A stretch of DNA of 64,000 nucleotides from Euglena gracilis (Eukaryota; Euglenida; Euglenophyceae; Euglenales). Made by a program: the position numbers and the translations under genes. The stretch spans positions 45,737,291 to 45,801,290 of the forward strand of contig CP154956.1 of NCBI GenBank assembly GCA_039621445.1. The letters are read 5' to 3'. This document shows positions 50,829 through 61,652 of the stretch, piece after piece. The first letter of the stretch is position 1. Each line of letters starts with the position of its first letter. The notes under the pieces were generated by a model. The model had not been told where the DNA came from, made no database searches, and saw nothing but the letters and a program-made list of their open reading frames with translations.

Positions 50829-51534
50829 CATCCTTTGTGACTCCAAAAGACTTTGCCAATTCACGGTGTCATACAGTTTTTCAACCTCTTCATCCTGCAA
50901 CACACCAACCGGTTCTGTGGCACGCTCGATGAGCACTTGGCGCCAACGAACTGTTGCGGCATTGAACAACAAACAGAACTTTGGAAACTGTTTGTCACAT
51001 CCAGGAACAATGCCAACAGCTGGACTGGTTCGACAATATGCCAAGGCTAATGCAATCACATTGGTCTTCAAGGTTGATGGGTACCATTGGCAGAAGGAAA
51101 CTTTGGCCACGTGACAAAAAGCGGTGCGCTGGTCCAAAATGGGACCACATTCTTCTTTGGAGACCAATGCAGCAGGGTCCAAACCCACTTGGCAAATGCC
51201 ACAAACCAGTCATCCAGTGAGGTGATAACCACAGATTTGGTTGCCAGGACTTCTTGAAACTCCAAGGCTGCCCGAATGGCGTTTGACATTTTTTTTCTGT
51301 CCCACGTGGCCCAGAGGGTGGTTCCCCAAAAATATCACCACACAAGGCAACATCTGGTGGTTCCTCTTCTTCGTGCTCATCAATTTTTGGAGCCTACCAA
51401 AGAACTCTTCCACCGTGGGTGCAGCGCCTAGAGCATTCTCAGCAACGTTGCAAAGTGCAACAGGCAACATGGGGTCCACAAAGAAAGGAGACCATGCTAT
51501 TCTTGTGTCATCTTTCAGCGATGTTCCCCATGTT

Positions 51535-51896
51535 TAACTGTAATGTTACCCCTATTTCGAAAGGATTTTAGTTCGGAAGACCACAGACGGCGGCCAAAAT
51601 CTGCGCGGCGGCCACATATTCTTATTCCGAAATTTCCAACAGTCCCAGATCTGCATGGTGGATCCTAATTCAGCTTCGCGTCCTCCAAAACATCTGTCTT
51701 CAGTCTGCCGTCCTTCGTCGAGGTTGAGAAACACAGACTTTGACCAAAGCCATGTTGCTTTATAAACACAGCCTTAAATAACTGTGTCTTAAACACAGAC
51801 TCTGACCTGAGTCTGCGTTTCAAAACGCAGACTCAGGTCAGAGTCTGCGGTTAAGACGCAGTTCTTGATATAAAGTGCGAGTTAAGCCACCTAAGA
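51535..51896. repeat. CAGACTC hairpin block beyond 5' end of YR-PHD gene
   Basis: At 51,730-51,875 are ACACAGACTCTGACCTGAGT and its complement, with GACGCAG and GTTTCAAAAC centres. Similar in design to the GACGCCGG blocks but with different words. Confidence 0.65.
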
Positions 51897-52135
51897 GTGG
51901 TCCCCAAATGGCAAATTGTGTTCTGCTACATTGTTAAAACAGTCGTACCACCTCAACGACCAATTTGGGCCATTTTTGGGCATTTTTGATGACATTTTAG
52001 GAATGACAGAACTGGTGTTGGGGACGAGGATTTTGGACAGAACCGGCGTTTCTTACCCCTGTCTCACGGACAGAACCGGAGTTCCTACAACCCGTGGGGG
52101 GACGCCGGTTCTGTCGTGAACCTGGCGTATATAGA
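51897..52135. repeat. GACGCCGG hairpin block, copy 3
   Basis: The lead (GTTAAAACAGTCGTACCA) and hairpin words match 33,205-33,435, with more divergence (GACGCCGGTTCTGTCGTGAA). Confidence 0.7.
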
Positions 52136-52605
52136 TATAGTCGATAGGATATAGATATTGTATTGATATCATTATATTTTGAAAATTATTAATAAATGCA
52201 CAAAAACTATAAATTGGAAATATAATTTAAATGCACAGAACAAATAAGAACACAACAACAACAAAAACAGAATAAGTAGGTATAGAAGTCGGGATTAGCA
52301 TTTATCAGATTTTAATACATATAATAAAGATAATTGTAAGTTACCGACATAACATAGCATCTTATAGTACATCTTTTATTGTGTAATACAACCTGGTATA
52401 GCATTATTGTGATGCAATAACATGTGCAGTCGTGTGAAAATAGACCGAAAAATTAACCTAATAATAAAATATAAACTGACCAACCACAAATATAGAAGTA
52501 ATAATAAATGTATTATAGGAATATATCATATAGTACATAGGCGTCACTGGCTTGCATATTCCTTTCGTTGCAGTATTTTTTATATATATTGCAGCCAACT
52601 TATGG
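52136..52605. promoter_or_regulatory. AT-rich region upstream of RABL3, possible promoter or 5' intron
   Basis: Composition shifts sharply to A/T over about 430 bp immediately before the first RABL3 exon, with a TATATATATT tract at 52,580. A candidate acceptor (ATTGCAG) at 52,586-52,592 suggests a 5' untranslated exon may lie upstream. Regulatory function is inferred from position only. Confidence 0.35.
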
Positions 52606-52698
52606 ATGTGTGCACAACCTCTCTCAGCCCGTGTGCTTGTCATTGGTGATTCTGGGGTTGGCAAGAGTTCTTTAATACATCTCATTTGCCATGATGAG
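52606..52698 (+). CDS. RABL3: RABL3 exon 1 (P-loop)
   Basis: 31 codons ending CAT GAT GAG before a GTGTGG donor. Contains the P-loop G-D-S-G-V-G-K-S-S and the L-I-H-L-I-C helix typical of RABL3. Confidence 0.8.
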
Positions 52699-54700
52699 GT
52701 GTGGCCGTGTTGGAAGACTCAATCACCCCCCAGTTGTATGTTTTTAAGGCATGCATTGTGCCCAAAAGAAGCCACACATTTGGATTTTGATTCCATGAAG
52801 AAGAAGGAACGTTGTTGAAATGGGGGGGGGGCACTGTTTCCCCCCAGAGAATTAAAAATTTGGTTCGAAAAGAAGAGAAAAATTGACTTCAAAAACAAAA
52901 GGCATGCCAACACTGAAATGAAGCACCCAAAATTCAAAATCCAGCTTTATCTTTTTTAAGTTTTCACTTCATTTTCTGTTTTTTTTGGCATTCTTTGGTT
53001 CAGAAACAACTCAGCATTTGAAACCTTCTTATATTCTTCAATCATATGCTCCAAAATTCATTGTCTTTGGGGGTGATCCCCGGTCTCCCTCCCCCCCCCC
53101 CCGTGTTCCGCACTCTAGATCTCCCCTGCTTGCTCTGCAAACACACTCTGTGAGCACAAAGTGAAGGGGAATCGCCAAAAAAATCGAGGGTTTTCTGCGA
53201 AAATGACACTATCCAAAAGGGCATGTTTCCCCGTGCCCCCCCCCTGTGTTCCCCCCGTGTCCCCTCCATGTCACGCCCGACCCCTTTGTGTTGCGTTTTA
53301 TCATTTTTTTCATTTCATTGGTGATTATCTTTTCCATAATTGTTGCTCTTTGAAAAAAAATTAAACACAAATTCATGTTGTTTATTCCCCACTCCCTCCA
53401 GATCACATTTTGTAAAAGGAACTTGTTATTATTTGCAACAATCCTTTTTGGTATTCCATTCAAGATAAGATTGTGGTGGGTGTCCTGCAGAAAGGTGGGT
53501 TATTTTGATATAGTGCAGCCAGCATGGATGGCCGCCAAACTTTCTAAAACCGACCAAATTTTCACAGCCACTTTTGGCAGCTCTGTTTCTTCCAAGAAAG
53601 AACTGTCTCCATTTTCTCCTTGGGAGGTTGCTCAAGTATTAATGCTGGCAATGAGGTGGTGGAGTATTTGTAGTCAGCGTGACCAGATTCCCCCCTCACT
53701 GCAACCACATGGAACGGAAATTTTTTTTTGCAACTCAATCCACTGCATCTGTGTGTGCTTCGCTTCCCAGGTGCTGAGTAACCCCCAGGCAACAATCGGC
53801 TGCCGTATCTCTGTTGCCAAGGTGCTAGCGCAGTAAGGAGTGAATGTTTGCATCCAAATGTCTGAGTGCTGTGTGTTCGCCTTTCTTTTCTCTTCTCCCC
53901 CTTGGCACCTTCCAGCAAGGTGCGTCAACGCTCACCCTCTGGGAAGCTGCAGTTCATCGAATTCTGCGAGGTCGGGGGCAGCACCAAATACCGCCGTGAG
54001 GCGAGGGCTCCTTTCTACACCAATTTCCATGCAATTATCTTTGTCCACGATCTGTCAGACGAAAGCACACTGGCAAGTTTGTGGGAATGGCACAAGGTGT
54101 GAGAGATGGCGTTAAGTGAAGTCCCACAGCACCCCACAGCACCCCCGACACCCTTCACTGTCACCCCCCCCCACACACACCCAACTGTCACCCCACACAT
54201 GCCCCACCCCCCCCAGTCACCCCACACTTTGATGTCAACGAATGCTGATTTTTTTGGCATGCAAATCACTTTTGTGGGAAACTTTTTTTTGTCGTCATTT
54301 TTTGATTTTTTTTTGTCGTCTGGGGGGGGGGGCGCCGCCGGACCCCAGAACAAAAATACATCATCCTTCTCTGTGCAAGGCAAAGCTCAAAATTTCCTTT
54401 TGTGTGCAATTTTTTTGACTTTTTTCGAGTCTAATTTTGTTGGAGTGCGTGATGCAGATTGCTTGTGAATGACACTTCTCAAAGCCGAGTTTCCGGCGAT
54501 TTCCAAACCCCCCCTCCCCCCACTGTCACCCCACACATACCCCCCCCCCCCACCCCCCCCCCCACCCCCCCCCCCACATCTCCATCATTGTTATTCTCTG
54601 GTCTTTCAGGAAATTAATGACTGCCTGCAAAGAAAAGGCAGCATGCCAAAGGGGACCGCTGCTCTTATCTCCAGATGTTGGTTTCTCCTCCCAAAACTTC
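52606..54700 (+). CDS. RABL3: RABL3/LIP1-type small GTPase, exons 1-4
   Basis: A Rab-like GTPase of the RABL3 family (called LIP1 in plants), a Ras-superfamily protein lacking the C-terminal prenylation signal. Exon 1 gives [20 protein letters not shown] then [11 protein letters not shown], with the P-loop GDSGVGKS. Exon 2 gives [17 protein letters not shown], matching the family T-I-G-C switch region. Exon 3 gives [12 protein letters not shown], with the G3 box as E-V-G-G in place of D-V-G-G, then [20 protein letters not shown]. Exon 4 starts [18 protein letters not shown]. Introns are 52,699-53,770, 53,822-53,919 and 54,097-54,609, all phase 0 and GT-AG. The G4 exon is expected next and may be the one at 61.1 kb. 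The start is the ATG at 52,606 because it gives a short leader like the family's. Confidence 0.8.
53771..53821 (+). CDS. RABL3: RABL3 exon 2 (switch I)
   Basis: 51 nt, 17 codons, acceptor GCTTCCCAG and donor GTGCTA. The N-P-x-x-T-I-G-C segment matches human V-L-G-N-P-S-W-T-V-G-C. Confidence 0.8.
53920..54096 (+). CDS. RABL3: RABL3 exon 3 (G3 box)
   Basis: 177 nt, 59 codons. The acceptor is CAGCAAG directly before GTG CGT, chosen because the nearer TTCCAG would shift the frame. It ends WEWHK before GTGTGA. The intron before it is 98 nt. Confidence 0.8.
54097..54609. other. RABL3 intron 3 with C-run tracts
   Basis: Contains CACCCC-rich text at 54,120-54,230 and a C-run microsatellite at 54,535-54,585 before the acceptor. 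No gene. Confidence 0.7.
54610..54700 (+). CDS. RABL3: RABL3 exon 4, 3' end uncertain
   Basis: The acceptor GTCTTTCAG opens [20 protein letters not shown], fitting the helix after H-D-L. Possible donors lie at 54,677 and 54,709 and the choice is not settled. Confidence 0.6.
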
Positions 54701-54977
54701 TGGACTTTGTGTGTATTTTGAATCAGAACGTTTGCAATTGTTTCTTCTGCTATTTTCTTTCATCAGTATTGACTCAGCAGAGTATGAGTTTTCAGGTCGG
54801 TTGATTAGGTCCAACAAAAATGCACTGTTATTTGTTTGGAGAGGGCTGCGCTGCCAACAAGTGTGACCATACCGTCACTTGGATCTCAACCATCATCACG
54901 CCTCCAAGCACCTGCACAGCTTAACCATTTACTCTTTATAAAAGCGTGTCCCCCCCAGTGACCTGTGAGGCGAGGCA

Positions 54978-55073
54978 TGCAGGTGGTTGCTGATGTTGCC
55001 GAGAACCCCTATGCAAGCATCAGCCAGCGGAAGAATGCTGCATCGAGCTCGAGGTCTGATAACCCCAAGGTGT
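54978..55073 (+). CDS. Possible first exon of an unidentified gene
   Basis: ATG at 54,978 opens MQVVADVAENPYASISQRKN and then SSSRSDNPK before a GTGTGTC donor. A possible next exon starts at 55,230 after TTCACACAG. No family recognised, and it could instead belong to RABL3. Confidence 0.35.
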
Positions 55074-55590
55074 GTCTTTGCGATCGTCGCCAGTTACATT
55101 CATGATTTGCAACACTTTTTATTTTTATTTTTGCCCCATATGTTACAAAACCCTTAACTCAGTCTTTAACTCAATCTTTTGATTTAAGTTACCAAATTTT
55201 TGTCATTTTGCTGAACCTGTTCACACAGAATACAAGGTGCTCAGCGTTTTTGAAAAGACCAGTGTCCAGACAACAATCACCTCAGGCGGCACATTCCATT
55301 GTCGTATTTTGGCGGTGTATATTGTTTTCGCAGTTTTTGGAGTCCAGGTGCAGGTCCGTTCAAAAAACTTTTTTGACAACGTCTTTTGTAACAAACCCAT
55401 GTCGTATGGATGCCCTGCCCACAACATGTGTGTGCGGGGAACACACAATGGGCAGTCTAAAAGTCACACTGAGAACAGTGGACAATTTTCAGGAGTTTCC
55501 AAAAGCATGCAAAGCGGTGCTTTTTTTTCTTTCGGAAACTGGAACGTTCTTATCATGTGTTGGTTCATAAAGTTAATTTTGAATGTTTCC

Positions 55591-55711
55591 AGCTTTGAGG
55601 TGTGCCGAAAATGTTTCATTCCGCAAATGCACACGAGGGTGAATTTTGACCTGACTATGAGGGTCAGCATGATTCAAGATTGTTCTGCAATGGAAATTTT
55701 TGATTTTGTTG
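55591..55711 (+). CDS. Exon-like segment, unidentified
   Basis: Acceptor GTTTCCAG and a strong donor (GTTG then GTGAGT) frame FEVCRKCFIPQMHTRVNFDL and SMIQDCSAMEIFDFV. The splice signals are among the best in the window. I do not recognise the protein. Confidence 0.45.
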
Positions 55712-57540
55712 GTGAGTTGCGTTCTTGGTCTTCAGAGCACAGGGTTGAAAAACAACCGAGTGAATTCTGGGAATAATGTGGCCATTTTTTCTGAATTTTT
55801 TGAAAACTGGGAAGTAAATGCTACTTTCCCACCCCCAGATATTTTTTTTTGCGAGGTCTTTGCCACCCCACTTTTTGAATTGTGAAACTTGGTTATAATT
55901 TGAAAATTTGTTTTGGCTGAGTTCCAACTCCGGTTGGAGTTCAGTTGGCTTGTTCGGGAATTTTCTTCATTCAAGGTCTTTGGTTTTTCCCTGCCACCAA
56001 AAATTTCTTGTTCAGCGCTGGATTTTTGCACATCAACAGTACCTCAGGAAATGGAAGTGCATTTTTTTAATTTCTTCAGAAAATGTTTTTCAAAGGAGCA
56101 TCGATTGTTCATCATTGAATTTTTTTATGCACAACGGTGCTTAAACTTTGAATTGGCTTTGGTTTCTTATTCACCTGCAAACCTCATGGCAGGTCGAAGC
56201 AACGGTCTGTTGGTTGCCAAGCAATATTGCATTTTTTTTTTGGTTTTGGTTGTTGCACGTCCCTGAACATCGGCGTGTTCTCTTCTATTTTTTCTTTGCC
56301 TGTGGATGAGCTCATTGAAACCATGTTCTTGGTATTTTGTTCATTTTTCTTGCGTTTGTTTTTTTTTCAACGGGCCATGTGCCACATCGGTGATGTTTTT
56401 TCACAAGTGTCTAAAAGCTTCAGCCCCTTTGTTCAGCCCAACCTGCGACTATTCTGCACCTTAACCAGTCTTGAAACAAGGCGCAAAAATCGCTTTTAAC
56501 CATCCTAGGTACGTTGATTGTGGACCGCGGGAGGTTTTGACTCACAAAAAGCATTTTTTTTCCATTTCCAAACCCTATTTGGTTGAGGCAGGTGGACAGC
56601 CCAGGATTGAATGACCCAGATGGACAAAAAGTCAAAGGGGGTCAAGTCCTCTTTTGTGCCCGCACTCTCTTGTCAATTGGAGGGTCAGGTTTCAACATGG
56701 CCAAGTTTTTTCCCCCCCGCAAAATATGCACAATGGGAAAAGGCACCAAAAGCCATAATGGAAATTAACGCCCCCTAAGATGATAGGAAATAAATGGGAA
56801 ATAGGAAATAATGGGAAACCACCCGATTCTTTCCATAGTCCGAGGATGCTAAGGGACTTTTCCTTCTGATTGGAGACCCCCGTTAAGCATCGAACATAAT
56901 ACAGACAAGTGTTGCTCTGGGGGGTTGTCGGGAGGTGTGTTGTGGCTGTGTTGTTAGGGGGGGGGGGGGCTGCACTGCTGGGGTGGCTGTACTGCAGCTG
57001 GGGGGGGGGTCCATCCAAAAAGGCAGCTGGCGCCCCGGTAACGAGTTGGGATCCCTGTTGGCCAACATGGGTAGGTATCAAACCCAACAAAAAAACAAGA
57101 GGGGCTTTATTTCAGTACCTCTATCCGACCTTTTGCCAGCATAAAAATGCCGATTGATTTTGCAAACAAATGTGGTTGCCAAAATGGAAATTCAAACCAT
57201 TTTGCTGTCCCCCACCCTGTGGCCAGCAAGGGGTTGAGGTAACCTCCACGCTAACGTGCAGATCGGCAAAAGAGCTCATGGTGGGGGGCGAACAATCCCA
57301 ACAACGTGAAGAAAATGATGCATCAACCCGTCCACAACTGATGATGATGGCCGCAGCGAAAGCCAAAGGATGTAGCCCCCTATGTGGGGGCCGCAAGGGG
57401 GGAAACACGGACCAAGCTGTTATTTTTTTACCACCCCCGGGGGGGGGGGGAGGGGGGTCCGGAGTGCCTGTGAGTGCCTGCAGGCACTACCCCCGGATTT
57501 CGGCCTGTGCCCAGGCACATTTCTTTGAAAATAGGCATTT
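55712..57540. other. Spacer with exon-like fragments, no gene named
   Basis: Open stretches include PGLNDPDGQKVKGGQVLFCA at about 56,600 after GAGGCAG, and SSIFSLPVDELIETMFL at about 56,285. Reliable exon chains could not be built. G-runs at 56,955-57,010 and a C/G-run at 57,430 are present. Confidence 0.35.
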
Positions 57541-57544
57541 TTGG

Positions 57545-57680
57545 CTCTCATGGGGGCTCCAGACCATATCATTGCTTAACACCTGTCCTACCCCACCCCC
57601 CGGGGGGTGACTGACTGGTTTTCTGGCCAAGAGCCCCCCCCCCCACCCGGGGTCTCTAAGCAATGATATGCTCTAGACTC
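57545..57680. repeat. Small inverted-repeat element with C/G-run core
   Basis: The ends are CATATCATTGCTTA and TAAGCAATGATATG at 57,563-57,576 and 57,656-57,669. The core is C-runs and CCCCCCGGGGGG. The design matches other C-run elements but with a longer A/T-rich end. Confidence 0.65.
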
Positions 57681-57782
57681 ACGCCCGAGCCTGTGTGCGG
57701 GACACAGACTCAGGCGGGAAATTTACTGCCCGAGTCTGTGAGTCTGTGTCCCAGACACAGGCTCGGGCGTGAAGATTGTGGC
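57676..57782. repeat. GAGTCTGTG hairpin block beside PHD remnant
   Basis: Alternating inverted words GACACAGACTCAGGCGGG, CCCGAGTCTGTG and CAGACACAGGCTCGGGCGTG. Comparable blocks flank the YR-PHD gene (49.4 and 51.8 kb). Confidence 0.7.
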
Positions 57783-57804
57783 TGGGAGTCATTTCTAAAG
57801 AGTC

Positions 57805-58149
57805 TCAACAAAGCTGGGACGTGAATGCATGATCGAAGTGAGAACAGTTTCGGTCGCAGGTGAAGGAAATGTTGGGAAGCCCTGTTGTGCCACAGCCGCA
57901 ACAATGGCAGAAATAGCAAATATTTTCCTGTTGTTGGGGGGCTTCGGCCTTATTTACAACCCGGGCATGCCCAGAAGCCATGGCGGGGAGGGAGGACGAG
58001 GTCCAGACAAAATGCCATGGCAAGCGGCAACGGTCACAGACGACTTTCCGCCCCCCCCCCCCCGCCAGCCCATCGTTCCCCCGCATTTTGGGGCAGCGAT
58101 CAGCGGCGTGCAGCTCCACTTTCACCTCCTGCCAAAATTGCAAATGCAA
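57805..58149 (-). pseudogene. Degenerate PHD-finger remnant
   Basis: The frame reads VKVELHAADRCPKMRGNDGL and then RKVVCDRCRLPWHFVW. CDRC-x4-H is the heart of a PHD finger. The second cysteine of the first pair and the one after the histidine are replaced. The V-K-x-E lead before the first cysteine resembles VKMEDQPCAKC of the YR-PHD gene, so it is probably a decayed relative. The rest of the frame has no counterpart. Confidence 0.5.
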
Positions 58150-58261
58150 GCGTCCAACGGCTGAAAAGTTGCCCTGTGAACCTCACAAACCTTCTGAAAA
58201 TCTCTCACTGCAGAAAACCCCGTATGTTTGTTTTTCTCTTCACCAGTACGGGCAACGAAAC

Positions 58262-58694
58262 CCCCCCCCCCTGAATAGAAGCCCCCCCTCGAATAGTGCC
58301 CCCCCCCCCGAATTGAAGCCCCCCCCTCGGTTCTCGACCAACGTTCCGAATAGTGCCCCCCCCCTCCGAACAGGCCGCTGCCCGTGGCTTGTCTGTCAAT
58401 TGAGAAGGCAAGTGCTTTGGCTTCTTCAGCCATTGGTTTAAATAAGGGTTGGGTGGTTTTACGTTTAATGATCCAATGCATCCACAAGCATAACGTTTGC
58501 AGCAGATTTGACATGGTTTGGAACGGTAGGACATGTTGACCCACAAAGAAATTTCTTCGATAATTATCGGACCCCCTGGTTTTTGACCACTTTTCCGAAT
58601 AGTGCCCCCCGAATAGAAGCCGCCCCCCCCCCCCGTCGGTTTCCGACCAACGTTCCATATAATAGTCCCGGGGGCTTCTATTCAGGGGGGGGGT
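58262..58694. mobile_element. C-run TIR element, GAATAGAAGCC family
   Basis: Mirrored ends AACCCCCCCCCTGAATAGAAGCC-type and GGCTTCTATTCAGGGGGGGGG. Inside, GAATAGTGCCCCC and TCGACCAACGTTCC words recur near both ends. The middle (58,375-58,560) is non-repetitive. Confidence 0.7.
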
Positions 58695-58699
58695 TGGTC

Positions 58700-60600
58700 A
58701 CAAACGTGTTCCCAAAAAGAGCCGTGTGTGCTACAGAACCAACCCGAGGGGCGGTGACAGCCTCAAAGCCGGCCAAAAATTTTGGGGGCCAGGGCAGGGC
58801 GTTGGTGTAGACCGCAAAAACCTGGCCGGGGTACATTTAGAAAAACCTGCAGACATGAAGAAAACTCCGCCATGGGCGTGAGCCCAGAGCCCCCAATACA
58901 CGGACTCAAAAACTGTGTTCCAGACGCGGACTCGGGCAGGACTGTTCCTGGGACACGGACCCGGGCTGGCATTTTTTTTTTTTAATGGGAAAATCACAAA
59001 AGAGACAACCAGAAGAAAATCCTGACCATTTTTTGAAACCTTGATTTGCATTCTTGCCAAAAAAATTTTCATCACAAGTGGGAAAAATTCCGAATTTTTC
59101 TGTGAAAAGTTGAATTTACCCATCATGTGTTTTTCCAAAATCGAAATCTTCCCATCCTTTTTTCCCAGTCGTTTCTTTTCTTGTCATTTTTTTATCCCAT
59201 ACAAGCAGATCAGCATCGTTGTCATTTAGAAGCTTCCCAAAAATAAACTCCTAGAGGTTAGCCACCAAACATGACAATGATGGCTTTGATCTGGTCTCGA
59301 CGGAAAGGTGAAATCAAACGTTTGAAACAATATGATTTCCAGGTTCAATTGTTTCGAAATTTAAGCAAAATCAAAATAAATGATGAATGAATGATGAATG
59401 TTTCAAGAAATATGTACATTTTGGACCCAAAGTCTGGAAAAAATGACGGTATTTTGGCATTGTCAACACCACGCAATTATTATTATATGATCACAATTTT
59501 TTTTTTCACAGCTGTTCACAGCATTCTATTCAAACAGCATCTTTTTTTTCCTGTCTATGTTCAGCCGCGCACCTACAGGGATTCCAGTGGCAAGGCACAA
59601 ATTGAAGGGAGACAAGTTCACCATTCATTCTACGCCGGGGGTTCACAAATTCAGCGAGGAGACCACATATTACCCAACATTTGAAATTGACTGCAAATCT
59701 ACCTCTATTTTTGGAACAGCTTGCCAATTTCTCGCAAAGAAATGATAGAATTTCTGAAACGTTTTAACAAAATTTCCTGAACGTTTTGACAGGTCCATTT
59801 TTTTCCATTTCCCGTTTCTTTATCAGCATCAGCAGAAAAATTGAACTCACTTTGAGGAGTGTCAAATCTGGGCATCTTTTGCAGCAGGAAGTGAACAGAA
59901 ATTTGTAAAAAAAAAGGAGCAAATACGGATAACTGCCAACCTGGGAGGAGCAGGAGATCGGTCATGGATATTTTCTGAGTAGACAAGGGCATTCACTTGA
60001 AGCTCTGCAAACTCCCTTCATGTATAGCCAACAGTATGTGCGAATGCGAAGGAACAAGATTCCTGGCAAGACGCAGAATATGCAGAAATATTTTAGTGAA
60101 CATACCAAGTGAATCAGAGGATGGAGGTTTCCAAACCAAAAAGTCTGCCAAACTTTGAAGATCTGTTTCTGGCAATTCACATTGATGATATTTGTAATAG
60201 TCGCAGAGTCAGGTTTAGGTTTTGCAACAGGAAGTTGTTCAGGAGAGTTTAGGTGAGGTATCAACTGACAGGGGTGTGTGTTATGGCATGCAGTTCATAA
60301 AGCAGCCCAATTGCATGAAACACATCATTGTCTCAAATTCTCTGTCATTTTTTTCCATAAAAGTCTGTCGAAGTATTTTGCAAATGCTGTCAAAGCTTTC
60401 AAATAATGCACCCAAACAGGGATCCCTTGTTGCAGAGAGTTACTGACTGGTTGGCGTTTTAGGGAAAACAATTGCTGTCTCAAAGTTCCGTTGGCTGCCG
60501 GAATACGGTTGAAAGAAGTAATTTGATTCAACAATAACAACAGGGCCTTTGCCTCCAGCCGGCCATTTTGCTGCTGTCATCGCCAATGACCTCCCTTGAC
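58700..60600. other. Spacer, hairpin fragment and weak exon-like segments
   Basis: At 58,915-58,975 is a short block of GACGCGGACTCGGGC/GACACGGACCCGGGC. At 59,565-59,680, after TGTTCAG, open text reads RTYRDSSGKAQIEGRQVHHS in one frame and HKFSEETTYYPTFEIDCKS in another. No gene can be named. Confidence 0.35.
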
Positions 60601-60601
60601 A

Positions 60602-60682
60602 GGGGTACCGGCACCGCCCCACGGCCCAGATCTTCGACGCTGATGTCCACCGACTCAGCACGGAGCTGCCAACCCTGCCTGC
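60602..60682 (+). CDS. Exon-like segment, unidentified
   Basis: Acceptor CCCTTGACAG and donor GTCTCT frame GYRHRPTAQIFDADVHRLST then ELPTLPA. The phase-1 end would join a second exon-like segment at 60,847-60,890 (AGFKWNGSLSGNIR) in frame. No family recognised. Confidence 0.4.
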
Positions 60683-61101
60683 AGGTCTCTCTGTGTTGCG
60701 ATGGCACTCTTTGTCCTGGTCTGGTGGGGCTCCCCTCCAACCCATTCCCTTTCCAGGTTCAAGTTCCCCAACCTCTAGTTCATCACTGGACTGCAGTCTT
60801 ACGTATGCCATTTGTTTGTTGGGCAATGCATCTCTGTTTCTTCAGGTGCAGGGTTTAAGTGGAATGGTTCTTTGTCCGGAAACATTCGCAGGTAAATATC
60901 AGGCCACATTTTTCTTTTTTGAAAAGATGCCCGTCTCTTTGAATGCCTTCAAAACAGACAAAACATCCCTTTGCAAAACTCAAACAAGCTGGGGGAGCGT
61001 CGGGACAATGAGGTGCATGAACTCTGGGCGGGAAATCATGGGCACAAAAATGGCCAGAAATTTTCGAACAGCGTTGTGAATGGCAGCTTCTTTGAACGTT
61101 A

Positions 61102-61494
61102 ATGTTCACTTGCGCGGCGGCCGAGGGCGGGCACGTGGTGGACAGCAACAGTAATGAAAACAAAATGTGCAGGATCAACGACGTTCGCAACGACGCGCCA
61201 GGCAGCCCCCCCCCCTCCCCCACAAGCCCCCTCCCCCGCCCCAGGGTCGAGGACGACGGGGGGCCAACGCCACCGACGCCCCCCATCCTCATCGTCGGCA
61301 CCAAGGAGGACCTCCGCCCCAAGGCCAGGCTGGGGCCAACGCGCTGGTTCCCCCGGCCCTCCGCCGCCACACTTCGCCGCAGGATCATGGAACGCCTCCG
61401 TCCACTCGTCACCCCCCAGACCACCGTTGCTGTGGCCCCGGCCTGTGCGAGGCCGCGACTGCCCCCGGGCCCGGGGGCAGCTGGCGGCACGACC
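61102..61494 (+). CDS. GTPase G4-box exon, possibly RABL3 continuation
   Basis: GC-rich frame with a disordered proline-rich run (PSPTSPLPRPRVEDDGG), then PPILIVGTKEDLRPKARLG. The L-I-V-G-T-K-x-D pattern is the G4 box and preceding strand of small GTPases and matches L-V-I-G-T-K-L-D of RABL3. It lies 6.4 kb after RABL3 exon 4 on the same strand. Either the intron is very long or this belongs to another GTPase gene. The frame closes at a TGA at 61,492-61,494, and the exon's true 3' border is unknown. Confidence 0.5.
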
Positions 61495-61499
61495 TGACG

Positions 61500-61589
61500 C
61501 ACCTCGGCACCCTCCTGCTGCAGGGGGCGGCCCGAGTCATGCAGCGCGTGCTGTTCCTGCCAGTCCCCATGCGAAAGCTGCTTCACATC

Positions 61590-61652
<63 letters not shown>

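Larger units (their letters stand above)
49505..51530 (-). pseudogene. Tyrosine recombinase with C-terminal PHD finger (mobile element gene), lightly damaged
   Basis: Reading leftward: an N-terminal part (VVITSLDDWFVAFAKWVW); a core with QFPKFCLLFNAATVRW, LESQRMNLLVLAFTLGQRPE (the R of GQR as first catalytic arginine) and GTMKNLKG (hairpin lysine); then PVTFKDVARRVVFTKLANSS, SLHEAAHYVG and TMDRYHR, fitting box II and the nucleophile tyrosine, with the box II histidine replaced. Three phase-0 introns follow, at 50,182-50,218, 50,065-50,106 and 49,924-49,968. They join a proline/glutamate linker (TPEPQPEPECEPVPERSIPE) to SQYRLSQYLDRQKALH and a complete PHD pattern: CAKC, MCDVC, WHLKC, GCPRC, ending EPRR-stop. 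Damage: frameshifts near 51,290-51,200, 50,650, 50,530 and in a G-run near 49,885, plus a 54-bp tandem duplication at 50,721-50,828. Likely role: DNA integration of its own element, with chromatin reading inferred from the PHD. Confidence 0.65.

Noticed and set aside
58122-58658. 178-codon minus-strand frame
   Set aside because: It is glycine-rich translation of the GAATAGAAGCC C-run element.
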